A stretch of 64,000 nucleotides of DNA from Arcticimaribacter sp002477625 (lineage in GTDB: Bacteria; Bacteroidota; Bacteroidia; Flavobacteriales; Flavobacteriaceae), in assembly GCA_943846665.1 (NCBI GenBank), contig OX044358.1, positions 1,984,001-2,048,000 on the forward strand. The letters are read 5' to 3'. Positions 1-8,520 of this stretch are shown here, one piece after another (the stretch's first letter is position 1; every line of letters starts with the position of its first letter). The notes below the pieces were generated by a model. It had not been told where the DNA came from. It saw nothing but the letters and a program-made list of their open reading frames with translations, and made no database searches. Position numbers and translations under genes: made by a program.

Positions 1-136
1 TTCCATTTATATTTTTGGAGAAAAAGAAATCATGAGTTTTAATTTTTACATTGGGGTTCTTATTATTCTTGTTTCTGTAATCGGAAATGGAATTTATAAA
101 GCACGCAAATCAAAAAAAACTAGTTCCAATTCCTAA
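1..136 (+). CDS. EamA/DMT-family transporter, C-terminal end (partial)
   Basis: The frame is open from base 2 and ends with TAA at 134-136, so this is the 3' end of a gene that begins outside the window. The visible 44 residues contain the motif IFGEKEI, then one hydrophobic helix (FYIGVLIILVSVIGNGIY) and a Lys/Arg-rich tail. FLGE followed by a last transmembrane helix and a basic tail is the usual end of EamA (drug/metabolite) transporters. A free-standing 34-residue peptide starting at the ATG at 32 is possible but less likely, because the frame has no stop before it. Substrate unknown. Confidence 0.7.
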   Translation, partial: SIYIFGEKEIMSFNFYIGVLIILVSVIGNGIYKARKSKKTSSNS

Positions 137-168
137 AAATTTATACTTTAGCTCTCAAGAAAACCATT

Positions 169-1122
169 ATGGAATATTTAGATTTTGAACTTCCGATTAA
201 AGACATTGTCGAACAGCTCGATAAGTGTAAAATTATTGGAAATGAAAGCGAAATTGATGTAACTGATACCTGTGATCAGTTAGAAAAAAAACTGATTGAA
301 ACCAAGAAAGAGATATACGAGAACTTGACTGCATGGCAACGTGTGCAAATGTCCCGTCATCCTTCCAGACCCTATACCTTAGATTATATTAAAGGTATCT
401 GTGGTGATACTTTTTTGGAATTGCATGGCGATCGTAATGTAAAAGACGATAAAGCCATGATTGGCGGTCTCGGTAAAATCGGGAATCAGTCATTCATGTT
501 TATCGGAACTCAAAAAGGCTACAATACAACAACCCGTAAATACCGAAACTTTGGAATGGCTAATCCAGAAGGCTACCGAAAAGCCCTTCGCTTGATGAAG
601 TCTGCCGAAAAATTTGGAATTCCTGTTGTTACCCTTCTTGATACTCCCGGTGCTTATCCGGGCTTAGAGGCAGAGGAACGTGGTCAAGGAGAAGCGATTG
701 CTCGTAATATTTTTGAAATGATGTCTCTTAAAGTACCGGTTATTACGGTAATAATTGGAGAAGGGGCCTCTGGAGGTGCTTTGGGAATAGGAGTAGGCGA
801 TCGGGTGTATATGCTCGAAAACACCTGGTATTCTGTTATTTCTCCTGAATCTTGTTCTTCTATACTATGGAGAAGTTGGGAGTACAAAGAACAGGCAGCG
901 GATTCCCTCAAATTGACTGCTACGGATATGAAAAAGTCTAAGCTAATCGATAAAATAATAAAAGAGCCTCTTGGTGGTGCTCATTATGATCGTGAGCTTA
1001 CCTTTAAAATTGTTCAAGATGAAATTCTAAAAACGTTTAAAGTTTTAGACAAATTAGAAACAAAAGAATTGATTGAAGCTCGTAGAGCTAAGTACAATGA
1101 AATGGGCATCTTCAACGATTAA
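169..1122 (+). CDS. accA: Acetyl-CoA carboxylase carboxyltransferase subunit alpha
   Basis: Alpha subunit of the carboxyltransferase that moves CO2 from biotin carrier protein to acetyl-CoA, giving malonyl-CoA for fatty acid synthesis; cytoplasmic, partnered with AccD. 317 residues, the normal length. An N-terminal helical part (1-60) is followed by a crotonase-like fold with RNFGMANPEGYRKALRLM at about 126-143, LDTPGAYPG at 158-165 and the oxyanion-hole segment GEGASGGALGIG at 197-208. The start ATG lies 32 bases after the upstream transporter stop. A near-consensus -7 box TACTTTAG (144-151) sits just upstream. dnaB follows after 113 bases. Confidence 0.97.
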   Translation: MEYLDFELPIKDIVEQLDKCKIIGNESEIDVTDTCDQLEKKLIETKKEIYENLTAWQRVQMSRHPSRPYTLDYIKGICGDTFLELHGDRNVKDDKAMIGGLGKIGNQSFMFIGTQKGYNTTTRKYRNFGMANPEGYRKALRLMKSAEKFGIPVVTLLDTPGAYPGLEAEERGQGEAIARNIFEMMSLKVPVITVIIGEGASGGALGIGVGDRVYMLENTWYSVISPESCSSILWRSWEYKEQAADSLKLTATDMKKSKLIDKIIKEPLGGAHYDRELTFKIVQDEILKTFKVLDKLETKELIEARRAKYNEMGIFND

Positions 1123-1201
1123 TTTTCGCTTGTTAACAAAATAAAATAGTTATACACCTCCTTTGTTTAAATTCGTGTTATATCTCCACTTGTTTTTACA
1201 A

Positions 1202-1231
1202 TTGAGTTTTCCAGTTTTATAATTACTTTCG
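1202..1231 (+). promoter_or_regulatory. Probable dnaB promoter (TTG-N19-TACTTTCG)
   Basis: TTG at 1202-1204 and TACTTTCG at 1224-1231 are separated by 19 bases, matching the Bacteroidota layout TTTG-N19-TAnnTTTG with one mismatch in the -7 box. The dnaB ATG is only 4 bases further on, so the transcript would have almost no leader. Confidence 0.5.
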
Positions 1232-1235
1232 ATTC

Positions 1236-2750
1236 ATGGAAAAGAGAAACCCTATTATAGCTCCAGCTGTATCTGCTGGAAACCTTGTTAATCTTGAAAG
1301 AGGAAAGCTTCCTCCTCAAGCTGTTGATTTGGAAGAGGCCGTCATAGGGGCCATGCTGATTGATAAAAAAGGGGTTGATGAGGTTATTGATATCTTACAA
1401 CCAGAAGCTTTTTACAAAGAAGCTAATCAGCACGTTTTTACTGCGATTCACACCTTATTCGAAACATCAGAACCAATCGATTTACTCACCGTGTCGGCTT
1501 GTTTACGGAAAATGGGCTTACTCGAAAAAGTAGGCGGTGATTTCTATCTCGTTCAACTTTCCAAGAAAGTATCTACCTCTGCCCATATCGAATTTCACGC
1601 TCGGATTATTTTACAGAAATTCATTCAGCGCAGTTTGATTAAAATTTCAAACGAAATTATTGAGGACGCTTTTAAAGACTCCATTGATGTATTCGATTTG
1701 TTGGATGTTGCAGAATCGAAGCTTTACGACGTTACCCAAGGGAATATCAAGAAGTCTTCGGAAACCGCTCAAAACTTAGTTATACAGGCTAAAAAGCGTA
1801 TAGAGGAGATCGCAAAGCGCGATGGCTTGAGTGGTGTTGCTACCGGCTTCGAAAAGTTAGATGCTTTAACCTCGGGTTGGCAACCTTCCGATTTGATTAT
1901 TATTGCTGCACGTCCGGGTATGGGTAAAACCGCCTTGACCCTTTCGATGGCTCGAAATATTGCGGTAACAAAACAAACTCCTGTTGCTTTTTTCTCCTTA
2001 GAGATGTCTTCGGTGCAGTTAATCACACGATTGATTTCTGCAGAAACAGGACTTTCTTCAGAAAAACTAAGGACAGGAAAGCTAGCCAGTCATGAATGGG
2101 AACAACTCAATGTGAAAGTTGGTGACCTAGAACGTGCTCCTTTATTTATTGACGACACCCCATCCTTGTCTATTTTTGATTTACGCGCCAAAGCTAGGCG
2201 TTTGTCTTCTCAACACGGAATTAAACTGATCGTGGTAGATTATCTGCAGTTAATGACTGCCGGGACATCGAATAAATCAGGAAACAGAGAACAAGAAATT
2301 TCAACCATCTCGCGAAACCTCAAGGCGCTAGCCAAAGAATTGGATATTCCTGTGATAGCCCTGTCTCAATTGTCACGTGCGGTAGAAACTAGGGGAGGGA
2401 CTAAGCGTCCTCTACTCTCTGACCTTCGTGAATCAGGAGCAATTGAACAAGATGCTGATATCGTTTCTTTTATTTACCGACCAGAATACTACGGTATAGA
2501 CGAATGGGATGATGATGAAAGAACACCTTCTGAGGGGCAAGCCGAATTTATTGTCGCAAAACACCGTAACGGTGGATTGGATAATATACGCTTGAAGTTT
2601 ATTGGTCATTTAGGAAAGTTCGATAATTTAGAAAGTTTCGACTCCCCCTTTGAGTTCCAGTCCAAAATGAACGAAGCTCCCATAAATCCCAATTCGCTTC
2701 CAAATCTAGACGATGCGTTTGGAGCTGACGATGATGATATGCCTTTTTAG
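1236..2750 (+). CDS. dnaB: Replicative DNA helicase DnaB
   Basis: Hexameric 5'-3' helicase that unwinds DNA at the replication fork and binds primase. 504 residues, normal for Bacteroidota. The N-terminal DnaB domain (about 28-130) contains PPQAVDLEEAVIGAML. The RecA-like core starts at about 200 (TGFEKLDALTSGW); Walker A is ARPGMGKTALTL (225-236), Walker B is LIVVDYLQLM near 330-340, and the arginine-finger region SDLRESGAIEQDAD follows. The tail is acidic (DDAFGADDDDMPF), a common feature of the group. No intein is present. It is transcribed alone and ends at a hairpin shared with the convergent rplT operon. Confidence 0.98.
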   Translation: MEKRNPIIAPAVSAGNLVNLERGKLPPQAVDLEEAVIGAMLIDKKGVDEVIDILQPEAFYKEANQHVFTAIHTLFETSEPIDLLTVSACLRKMGLLEKVGGDFYLVQLSKKVSTSAHIEFHARIILQKFIQRSLIKISNEIIEDAFKDSIDVFDLLDVAESKLYDVTQGNIKKSSETAQNLVIQAKKRIEEIAKRDGLSGVATGFEKLDALTSGWQPSDLIIIAARPGMGKTALTLSMARNIAVTKQTPVAFFSLEMSSVQLITRLISAETGLSSEKLRTGKLASHEWEQLNVKVGDLERAPLFIDDTPSLSIFDLRAKARRLSSQHGIKLIVVDYLQLMTAGTSNKSGNREQEISTISRNLKALAKELDIPVIALSQLSRAVETRGGTKRPLLSDLRESGAIEQDADIVSFIYRPEYYGIDEWDDDERTPSEGQAEFIVAKHRNGGLDNIRLKFIGHLGKFDNLESFDSPFEFQSKMNEAPINPNSLPNLDDAFGADDDDMPF

Positions 2751-2777
2751 TTTCAATAAATTTTTTCAGTACACTCC

Positions 2778-2810
2778 AAAAAAAAATCAGCCAAGTGGCT
2801 GATTTTTTTT
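2778..2810. terminator. Bidirectional intrinsic terminator between dnaB and rplT
   Basis: A 7-bp perfect stem TCAGCCA/TGGCTGA (2787-2793 and 2796-2802) with a 2-base gap is flanked by an A run on the left and a T run on the right. It can therefore stop transcription from both dnaB (+) and the thrS-infC-rpmI-rplT operon (-), which converge here. Confidence 0.85.
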
Positions 2811-2829
2811 GAGTACTAATAATGAGTAA

Positions 2830-3174
2830 TTATTTTATTTTGTCAACGACAGCTTTGAAAGCATCTGGATGATTCATTGCTAAATCGGCTAAAACCTTAC
2901 GGTTTAATTCAATTCCATTGCTCTTTACTTTACCCATAAATTGACTGTAAGACAATCCGTGAAGACGTGCTGCAGCGTTGATACGTGTAATCCAGAGCGA
3001 TCTGAAATTTCTTTTATTGGTTTTTCTATCGCGGTAAGCATAAAGCATGGCTTTATCTACTGCGTTTTTGGCTACCGTCCATACGTTTTTACGGCGACCG
3101 AAATATCCTTTTGCTAGTTTAAGGACTTTTTTTCTGCGTGCTCTTTTGGCAACTGCGTTTACTGATCTTGGCAT
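2830..3174 (-). CDS. rplT: 50S ribosomal protein L20
   Basis: Large-subunit assembly protein that binds 23S rRNA; in enteric bacteria it also represses the rpmI-rplT messenger. 114 residues, full length. The basic N-terminus with RRKKVLKLAKGYFGRRKNVW and the segment NFRSLWITRINAAARLHGLSYS are diagnostic. It is the last gene of thrS-infC-rpmI-rplT and lies 100 bases after rpmI. I could not identify an L20-binding leader by eye. Confidence 0.98.
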   Translation of the reverse strand: MPRSVNAVAKRARRKKVLKLAKGYFGRRKNVWTVAKNAVDKAMLYAYRDRKTNKRNFRSLWITRINAAARLHGLSYSQFMGKVKSNGIELNRKVLADLAMNHPDAFKAVVDKIK

Positions 3175-3274
3175 ATTTTTTTCTGTTTTGTTATAGGCGG
3201 TAGTTTAAACTACACTTTCTGATTTTGTTGCCCATAACAGGGTTAACATTTGTTTGAACCTAAGCGGAACTACG

Positions 3275-3472
3275 TTATTGCAAACGTAATTGCTGCTTGA
3301 TACTTTTTACATCGTTTTCATGAACCAATCCCGAATGAGTCAGTTTAAGCTTACGCTTTTTTGACTTCTTCGTTAAGATATGACTCTTAAACGCATGCTT
3401 TCTTTTGATTTTACCAGTTCCGGTAAGCTTGAATCGCTTTTTGGCACTGGATTTAGTTTTCATTTTCGGCAT
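3275..3472 (-). CDS. rpmI: 50S ribosomal protein L35
   Basis: Small basic large-subunit protein, 65 residues (full length). It begins MPKMKTKSSAKKRFKLTGTG and contains the KRKHAFKSHILTKKSKKRKR-like core typical of L35. It lies 29 bases after infC in the standard infC-rpmI-rplT order. The family is too short for further motif analysis. Confidence 0.97.
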   Translation of the reverse strand: MPKMKTKSSAKKRFKLTGTGKIKRKHAFKSHILTKKSKKRKLKLTHSGLVHENDVKSIKQQLRLQ

Positions 3473-3501
3473 TCTATTGTTATTAAATTAGTACTCGTTT
3501 C

Positions 3502-4056
3502 TTATTTCTTCTTAGGACTGATGAACATGGTCATACGTTTTCCCTCTAATCTTGGGAGTTGTTCCACTTTTCCTAGATCTTCTAGATCTTGGGCTAAACG
3601 GAGCAATAGAATTTGACCTTGTTCCTTAAAGACAATCGACCTTCCTTTGAAAAACACAAAAGCTTTAAGCTTTGCACCATCCTTCAGGAACTTCTCAGCA
3701 TGCTTTTTCTTAAACTCATAATCATGCTCATCGGTTTGTGGACCAAAACGAATTTCTTTGATGATTACTTTAGTAGCTTTAGATTTAAGCGCCTTGTCTC
3801 TTTTCTTTTGCTCGTATAAAAACTTTTTATACTCAAGAATTTTACAAACAGGAGGCGTTGCATTTGGTGAAATTTCAACCAAATCTAATTCCAATTCACG
3901 CGATAACGCAAGGGCTTTATTTAAACTATAAACGCCTACTTCCACATTATCTCCGACCAAGCGAATTTCTTGTGCGGTGATTTTTTGGTTAATCTTATGG
4001 GGATCAACTTTGATTACACGTCCTGGACGATTGGTCCTTTTTCTCCGTATTGCTAT
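3502..4056 (-). CDS. infC: Translation initiation factor IF-3, apparent ATA start
   Basis: IF-3 binds the 30S subunit, blocks early 50S joining and inspects the start codon. The 184-residue reading used here has an N-terminal domain with RPGRVIKVDPHKINQKI, then the diagnostic ELDLVEISPNATPPVCKILEYKKF, a Lys-rich linker, and a C-terminal domain ending in LEGKRMTMFISPKKK. The conserved N-terminus is in frame back to an ATA at 4054-4056, preceded by AAAAGAGAG at a normal distance. No ATG, GTG or TTG occurs in frame until a TTG at 3960, which would remove 32 residues including the conserved INQKI segment. Rare infC start codons (AUU in E. coli) are known and let IF-3 limit its own synthesis. The gene starts 16 bases after the thrS stop. 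Confidence 0.9.
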   Translation of the reverse strand: MAIRRKRTNRPGRVIKVDPHKINQKITAQEIRLVGDNVEVGVYSLNKALALSRELELDLVEISPNATPPVCKILEYKKFLYEQKKRDKALKSKATKVIIKEIRFGPQTDEHDYEFKKKHAEKFLKDGAKLKAFVFFKGRSIVFKEQGQILLLRLAQDLEDLGKVEQLPRLEGKRMTMFISPKKK

Positions 4057-4072
4057 GACTCTCTTTTTTTAG

Positions 4073-6019
4073 TTAAACTTCAAATTTAGAAATAGTTTTA
4101 TCTATTTCCGTTTTTATATTTTCAATGAAGGTAGCAGTACTGATGCTGCCTAAATCGCCTTTTTTTCGTTCGCGTACAGAAACAGTTCCGTCTGCGGCTT
4201 CTTTTTCTCCTACGATGAGCATATAGGGGAATTTACTCAATTGTGCGTCGCGGATTTTTTTACCAATAGTCTCATTTCTATTATCCACGAGGGCGCGAAT
4301 TTCGTGATTTTCCAGTTCATTTGAAACTTTTTCGGCGTATTTTTCATATTTCTCACTCACAGACAGGATAATTACCTGTTCAGGGGTCAGCCAAAGTGGA
4401 AAATTACCCCCTGTATGTTCTAATAATATGGCAATAAAACGTTCTAAACTACCAAAGGGCGCTCGGTGAATCATCACCGGCCTGTGCAACTCATTATCAC
4501 TCCCTTTGTAAGTAAGTTCAAATCGTTCGGGTAAATTATAATCCACCTGTATTGTTCCGAGTTGCCATTTTCTGCCTAAAGCGTCTTTGACCATGAAATC
4601 GAGTTTTGGACCATAAAATGCAGCCTCTCCAGTTTCAATTACATAATCTAAGTTTTTCTCTTTAGCAGCATTAATAATCGCTTGTTCTGCTAATTCCCAA
4701 TTTTGGGTTGAACCAATATATTTTTCTGGCTTTTCTGGATCTCTAAGCGATACTTGGGCAGTAAAATCTTCAAAACCCAAAGAACTGAACACGTATAATA
4801 CCAAATCGATCACCCGTTTGAATTCTTCATCCAATTGATTGGGCATACAAAAGATATGCGCATCATCCTGTGTGAACCCACGTACGCGAGTAAGGCCGTG
4901 TAGCTCCCCACTTTGCTCGTAACGATATACGGTACCAAATTCAGCGTAACGCTTAGGAAGGTCCTTATAGCTCCACTGACGGGCATTGAATATCTCGCAA
5001 TGGTGCGGACAATTCATGGGTTTTAGTAAAAATGTTTCACCTTCGGCGGGAGTTTGAATTTCTTGAAAGCTATCGGCACCGTATTTTTCGTAATGACCAG
5101 AGGTCATATACAATTCTTTATTTCCAATGTGGGGAGAAATTACTTGCTCGTAGCCGGCTCTTTTTTGAGCGACTTTTAGGAAGTTTTCAAGACGCTCTCG
5201 TAAGGCTGCTCCTTTGGGCAACCAAAGAGGAAGACCTTGTCCTACTTTTTTAGAAAAAGTAAATAAATCGAGTTCTTTCCCCAGTTTTCTGTGGTCTCTC
5301 TTTTTCGCTTCTTCCAAAAGTTCTAAATAAGCAGTAAGCTCTTTTTGCTTTGGAAAAGAAATCCCATAAATTCGAGTAAGTTGCGGCTTAGTTTCATCCC
5401 CCCTCCAATAAGCACCTGCTACGCTCAATAATTTTACAGCTTTGATGAATCCGGTGTGGGGTAAGTGTCCCCCTCGACATAAATCTGTAAAATCGGCATG
5501 ATCACAGAACGTGATGGTTCCGTCTTCTAGGTTTTCAATCAATTCAACTTTGAAGGGATTGTTTTCCTCTTTATAAAAAGATAAGGCTTCTGCCTTTGTT
5601 GACGAACGCATTTTAAATTCAAACTTCTGACGGGCAAAGGTTAAAAATTGTTCTTCCAGACCTTTCAAATCATTTTCAGAAAACGAAAGATCTCCAAAAT
5701 CTACATCATAATAAAAGCCATTTTCAATAGAAGGACCAATCGTAAGTTTGGCTTTTGGATAAAGAGCTAAAATCGATTGGGCTAGTATGTGGGCAGAGGA
5801 ATGCCAAAAAGCAGCTTTTCCTTCGTCATCATTCCAGGTAAAGAGCTTTAATTCTCCACTAGTATCCAGAGTAGTCGAAGCTTCAACTATGGTGTCGTTA
5901 AATCGAGCAGAAAGTACATTTCTGGCTAATCCTTCGCTAATATCTTTAGCTACATCTATGACAGTTAGCTCGTTTTCGTATTGACGAACTGATCCATCAG
6001 GAAGAGTAATTGCGATCAT
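4073..6019 (-). CDS. thrS: Threonine--tRNA ligase
   Basis: Class II aminoacyl-tRNA synthetase that charges tRNA-Thr. 648 residues, full length. Order of domains: TGS (about 1-62), editing domain with the zinc-type HSSAHILAQ and CRGGHLPHTG segments, catalytic core with MNCPHHCEIF (zinc ligand Cys and His), motif 2 RYEQSGELHGLTRVRGF, motif 3 HRAPFGSLERF, and a C-terminal anticodon-binding domain from about 540. It heads the operon thrS-infC-rpmI-rplT. A promoter is visible directly upstream. Confidence 0.98.
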   Translation of the reverse strand: MIAITLPDGSVRQYENELTVIDVAKDISEGLARNVLSARFNDTIVEASTTLDTSGELKLFTWNDDEGKAAFWHSSAHILAQSILALYPKAKLTIGPSIENGFYYDVDFGDLSFSENDLKGLEEQFLTFARQKFEFKMRSSTKAEALSFYKEENNPFKVELIENLEDGTITFCDHADFTDLCRGGHLPHTGFIKAVKLLSVAGAYWRGDETKPQLTRIYGISFPKQKELTAYLELLEEAKKRDHRKLGKELDLFTFSKKVGQGLPLWLPKGAALRERLENFLKVAQKRAGYEQVISPHIGNKELYMTSGHYEKYGADSFQEIQTPAEGETFLLKPMNCPHHCEIFNARQWSYKDLPKRYAEFGTVYRYEQSGELHGLTRVRGFTQDDAHIFCMPNQLDEEFKRVIDLVLYVFSSLGFEDFTAQVSLRDPEKPEKYIGSTQNWELAEQAIINAAKEKNLDYVIETGEAAFYGPKLDFMVKDALGRKWQLGTIQVDYNLPERFELTYKGSDNELHRPVMIHRAPFGSLERFIAILLEHTGGNFPLWLTPEQVIILSVSEKYEKYAEKVSNELENHEIRALVDNRNETIGKKIRDAQLSKFPYMLIVGEKEAADGTVSVRERKKGDLGSISTATFIENIKTEIDKTISKFEV

Positions 6020-6037
6020 ACTTTAATTTATAAGCTG

Positions 6038-6068
6038 CAAAGGTAATGTGTTGTGGGTCTAGAAACAA
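6038..6068 (-). promoter_or_regulatory. Promoter of the thrS-infC-rpmI-rplT operon
   Basis: Reading the minus strand, TTG (6068-6066) is followed after 20 bases by a perfect TAnnTTTG box, TACCTTTG (6045-6038). The thrS ATG is 18 bases downstream, leaving a very short leader with no room for a T-box or a large tRNA-like operator. Confidence 0.6.
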
Positions 6069-6080
6069 TAACCTTCCTCA

Positions 6081-6314
6081 TTAATCCTGTTTTTTTTTCT
6101 TATTTCCTAAAAGACCAGATACCAAGGTCGAAATACCTAAAAAGCCAAGACCTATGGCAAGTAAAAGTAAGACAATGCCTACCGCCAATACGGGCCAGTA
6201 CATCGGGTGTCCTTCATTTTTGAATGCCTGCATTATTACAACGGGTGCAATAAAACAAAGTCCAATTCCCCAAAATATTTTTTTAAAGCCCTTTTGTACG
6301 TTTTCTTTATTCAT
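6081..6314 (-). CDS. DUF6095 small membrane protein
   Basis: A 77-residue protein with two hydrophobic helices (IFWGIGLCFIAPVVIMQAF, and PVLAVGIVLLLLAIGLGFLGI) and a Lys-rich C-terminus, so probably an inner-membrane protein. I recognise it as the DUF6095 family of Flavobacteriia; no function is known. The ATG at 6314 overlaps the murQ stop by 8 bases (ATGAATAA), which suggests translational coupling and sets the start. A longer frame extends upstream inside murQ but is not likely to be used. Confidence 0.75.
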   Translation of the reverse strand: MNKENVQKGFKKIFWGIGLCFIAPVVIMQAFKNEGHPMYWPVLAVGIVLLLLAIGLGFLGISTLVSGLLGNKKKKQD

Positions 6315-7125
6315 TTGCTGTGTGATGATCAATTGCTTTTCGGATGCTTTTGTGTTTAGAAAGGAGGGTAGAGGCGGCTTCTTGCCCAATCGAAAGTTGT
6401 TCTTGGATGATAGCGACGGCACGCTTTTTAAGTTTAGCGTTTGTCATTTGCATATCAACCATTTTATTTCCTCGGATATGACCCAACTGAATCATGGTTG
6501 CCGTTGAAATCATATTTAAAATTAATTTCTGTGCAGTTCCTGCTTTCATGCGCGAACTACCAGTAACAAATTCAGGTCCAACTACAACTTCAATAGGAAA
6601 ATCAGATACTTTGGCCAAAGGACTGTTTCGGTTACACGAAATACATCCTGTTGGGATCTTATGTTCTTGAGCTTTTCGTAGGGCTTCGACTACATAAGGG
6701 GTAGTTCCTGATGCAGCTATTCCAATTACAATATCCTTGGAAGAAATACCATGTGCTTGTAAATCCAACCACCCTTGATTGGTATTGTCTTCTGCATTTT
6801 CGACGGCTTTGTAGATGGCAGTTTTGCCTCCAGCAATTACTCCTACTACTTGTTCTGGGTCACTCCCGAAAGTAGGAGGACATTCGGAAGCATCTAAAAT
6901 ACCCAATCGGCCACTAGTGCCTGCACCGATATAAAACAAACGACCACCATCTTGGAGTTGTAAAACAACTTTAGCGATTAACGCTTCTGTTTGCGGTAAC
7001 ACCAATTCTACGGCAGTCAAAACCTTTTGGTCTTCTTGATGCATGCCTTGAAGTAATTCGGGAACCGATTTTTCTTCGAGCTTATCGTGTAAGGAATCTT
7101 GCTCTGTAGTTTTTGTAAAAGCCAT
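6307..7125 (-). CDS. murQ: N-acetylmuramic acid 6-phosphate etherase
   Basis: Cleaves the lactyl ether of MurNAc-6-phosphate to give GlcNAc-6-phosphate, a step in peptidoglycan recycling. 272 residues, slightly shorter than the 295-300 of enterobacterial MurQ but usual for this phylum. It has a single SIS domain with the sugar-phosphate loop GRLFYIGAGTSGRLGILDAS at about 60-80, the family segment ECPPTFG, and GPEFVTGSSRMKAGTAQK near 180. No nagK or amgK-like kinase is next to it, so the recycling route is not clear from the context. It overlaps DUF6095 by 8 bases. Confidence 0.95.
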   Translation of the reverse strand: MAFTKTTEQDSLHDKLEEKSVPELLQGMHQEDQKVLTAVELVLPQTEALIAKVVLQLQDGGRLFYIGAGTSGRLGILDASECPPTFGSDPEQVVGVIAGGKTAIYKAVENAEDNTNQGWLDLQAHGISSKDIVIGIAASGTTPYVVEALRKAQEHKIPTGCISCNRNSPLAKVSDFPIEVVVGPEFVTGSSRMKAGTAQKLILNMISTATMIQLGHIRGNKMVDMQMTNAKLKKRAVAIIQEQLSIGQEAASTLLSKHKSIRKAIDHHTANE

Positions 7126-7157
7126 TTTTAAAATTAGTGGTTTATTTTAAAACAAAG

Positions 7158-7187
7158 CAAAAAAAAACTCCACATTGTGGAGTTTTT
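7158..7187 (-). terminator. Intrinsic terminator downstream of icd
   Basis: Stem CTCCAC (7168-7173) and GTGGAG (7177-7182), extended by A:T pairs, with a run of A on the plus strand at 7159-7167 that gives a U tract in the minus-strand transcript. It lies 9 bases past the icd stop. Confidence 0.8.
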
Positions 7188-7195
7188 AAAATGTT

Positions 7196-8422
7196 TTAAG
7201 AAAGTTTCTTATCGAGATTTTCTTTTAAAGCGGCTAAGAAGCCTTGTGTTGTTAGATAGTTGGATTCATTCAACTTTTCTCCGTGAATCAAAACAGCTAG
7301 ATCTTTAGTCATTTTTCCACTTTCAACAGTTGCTACACAAACTTCTTCAAGTGCGGTACAAAAATCAATTAACGCTTGATTTTCATCTAGTTTCCCTCGA
7401 TGTGCCAAACCACGTGTCCATGCAAATATGGATGCGATTGGGTTGGTTGAAGTTTCTTTACCTTTTTGGTGTTGTCTGAAATGACGGGTTACTGTTCCGT
7501 GAGCAGCTTCCGCTTCCATTGTAATTCCATCAGGCGTTACTAGAGTAGAAGTCATAAGCCCTAAAGAACCGAATCCTTGGGCTACAGTATCCGATTGAAC
7601 ATCTCCGTCGTAGTTCTTACATGCCCAAACGAAACCTCCGCTCCATTTCATACATGCTGCTACCATATCGTCGATTAGTCGGTGCTCATACGTAATTCCG
7701 GCAGCATCAAAAAGGTCTTTGAATTCTGCATCAAAAACTTCTTGAAAGATGTCTTTAAAACGCCCATCATACGCTTTCATGATGGTGTTTTTTGTAGACA
7801 AATATAGCGGCCATCCTTTGTCTAATGCACGGGTCATACAAGAACGAGCAAAGCCGTAAATAGAACTGTCGATGTTGTACATAGACATGGCAACTCCAGC
7901 TTCTTGAAAGTCATACACCTCCCAAGACTGTGCTTCGCTTCCGTCTTCTGGGGTAAAGGTCATTGTAAGTTTCCCCTTTCCTTTGATTACAGTATCCGTT
8001 GCTTTGTATTGATCTCCAAATGCATGACGTCCAATACAGATTGGTTTTGTCCATCCCTGAACATAACGCGGTACATTACTCATTATGATGGGTTCTCTGA
8101 ATACCGTTCCACCGACAATATTTCGGATGGTCCCGTTAGGAGAGCGATACATTCTTTTTAAATCAAATTCTTCTACACGATCTTCATCGGGAGTAATCGT
8201 CGCACATTTGATTCCAACGTTATGTTTTTTGATTGCCTCAGCTGCATCTACAGTGATTTGGTCGTTAGTTTCATTACGTTTTTCGATCCCGAGATCATAA
8301 TACAATAATTCAACATCTAGATAAGGTAAAATCAACTGTTCTTTGATGAATTTCCAGATGATGCGTGTCATTTCATCTCCATCAATTTCAACTACCGGAT
8401 TGGCAACTTTTATTTTTGACAT
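7196..8422 (-). CDS. icd: NADP-dependent isocitrate dehydrogenase, eukaryote-type dimeric family
   Basis: Oxidises isocitrate to 2-oxoglutarate and CO2, making NADPH, in the TCA cycle. 408 residues. The N-terminus VVEIDGDEMTRIIW, the segment MYRSPNGTIRNIVGGTVFREPI, the internal NYDGDVQSD and the cofactor segment AAHGTVTRHFRQHQKGK are those of the homodimeric family shared with eukaryotic cytosolic enzymes, not E. coli Icd. The gene is monocistronic with its own terminator. The adenosine-site His-Gly-Thr-Val-Thr-Arg supports NADP preference. Confidence 0.96.
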   Translation of the reverse strand: MSKIKVANPVVEIDGDEMTRIIWKFIKEQLILPYLDVELLYYDLGIEKRNETNDQITVDAAEAIKKHNVGIKCATITPDEDRVEEFDLKRMYRSPNGTIRNIVGGTVFREPIIMSNVPRYVQGWTKPICIGRHAFGDQYKATDTVIKGKGKLTMTFTPEDGSEAQSWEVYDFQEAGVAMSMYNIDSSIYGFARSCMTRALDKGWPLYLSTKNTIMKAYDGRFKDIFQEVFDAEFKDLFDAAGITYEHRLIDDMVAACMKWSGGFVWACKNYDGDVQSDTVAQGFGSLGLMTSTLVTPDGITMEAEAAHGTVTRHFRQHQKGKETSTNPIASIFAWTRGLAHRGKLDENQALIDFCTALEEVCVATVESGKMTKDLAVLIHGEKLNESNYLTTQGFLAALKENLDKKLS

Positions 8423-8490
8423 ATTTTGTGTTTTATAATTTTATCCTCGGAACGTACCCCAAGAATAAAGAGGGTTAAATTCAGTTCATA

Positions 8491-8515
8491 AAAAAGGTCG
8501 CTATTGCGACCTTTA
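8491..8515 (-). terminator. Intrinsic terminator downstream of rplS
   Basis: A 9-bp perfect stem AAAGGTCGC (8494-8502) / GCGACCTTT (8507-8515) with loop TATT. The A residues at 8491-8495 give a U-rich tail on the minus strand. It starts 6 bases after the rplS stop codon. Confidence 0.8.
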
Positions 8516-8520
8516 AAATT

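Noticed and set aside
1148..1157. DnaA-box-like TTATACACC between accA and dnaB, possible origin
   Set aside because: Single, imperfect box in an ordinary intergenic gap; no cluster and no unwinding element.
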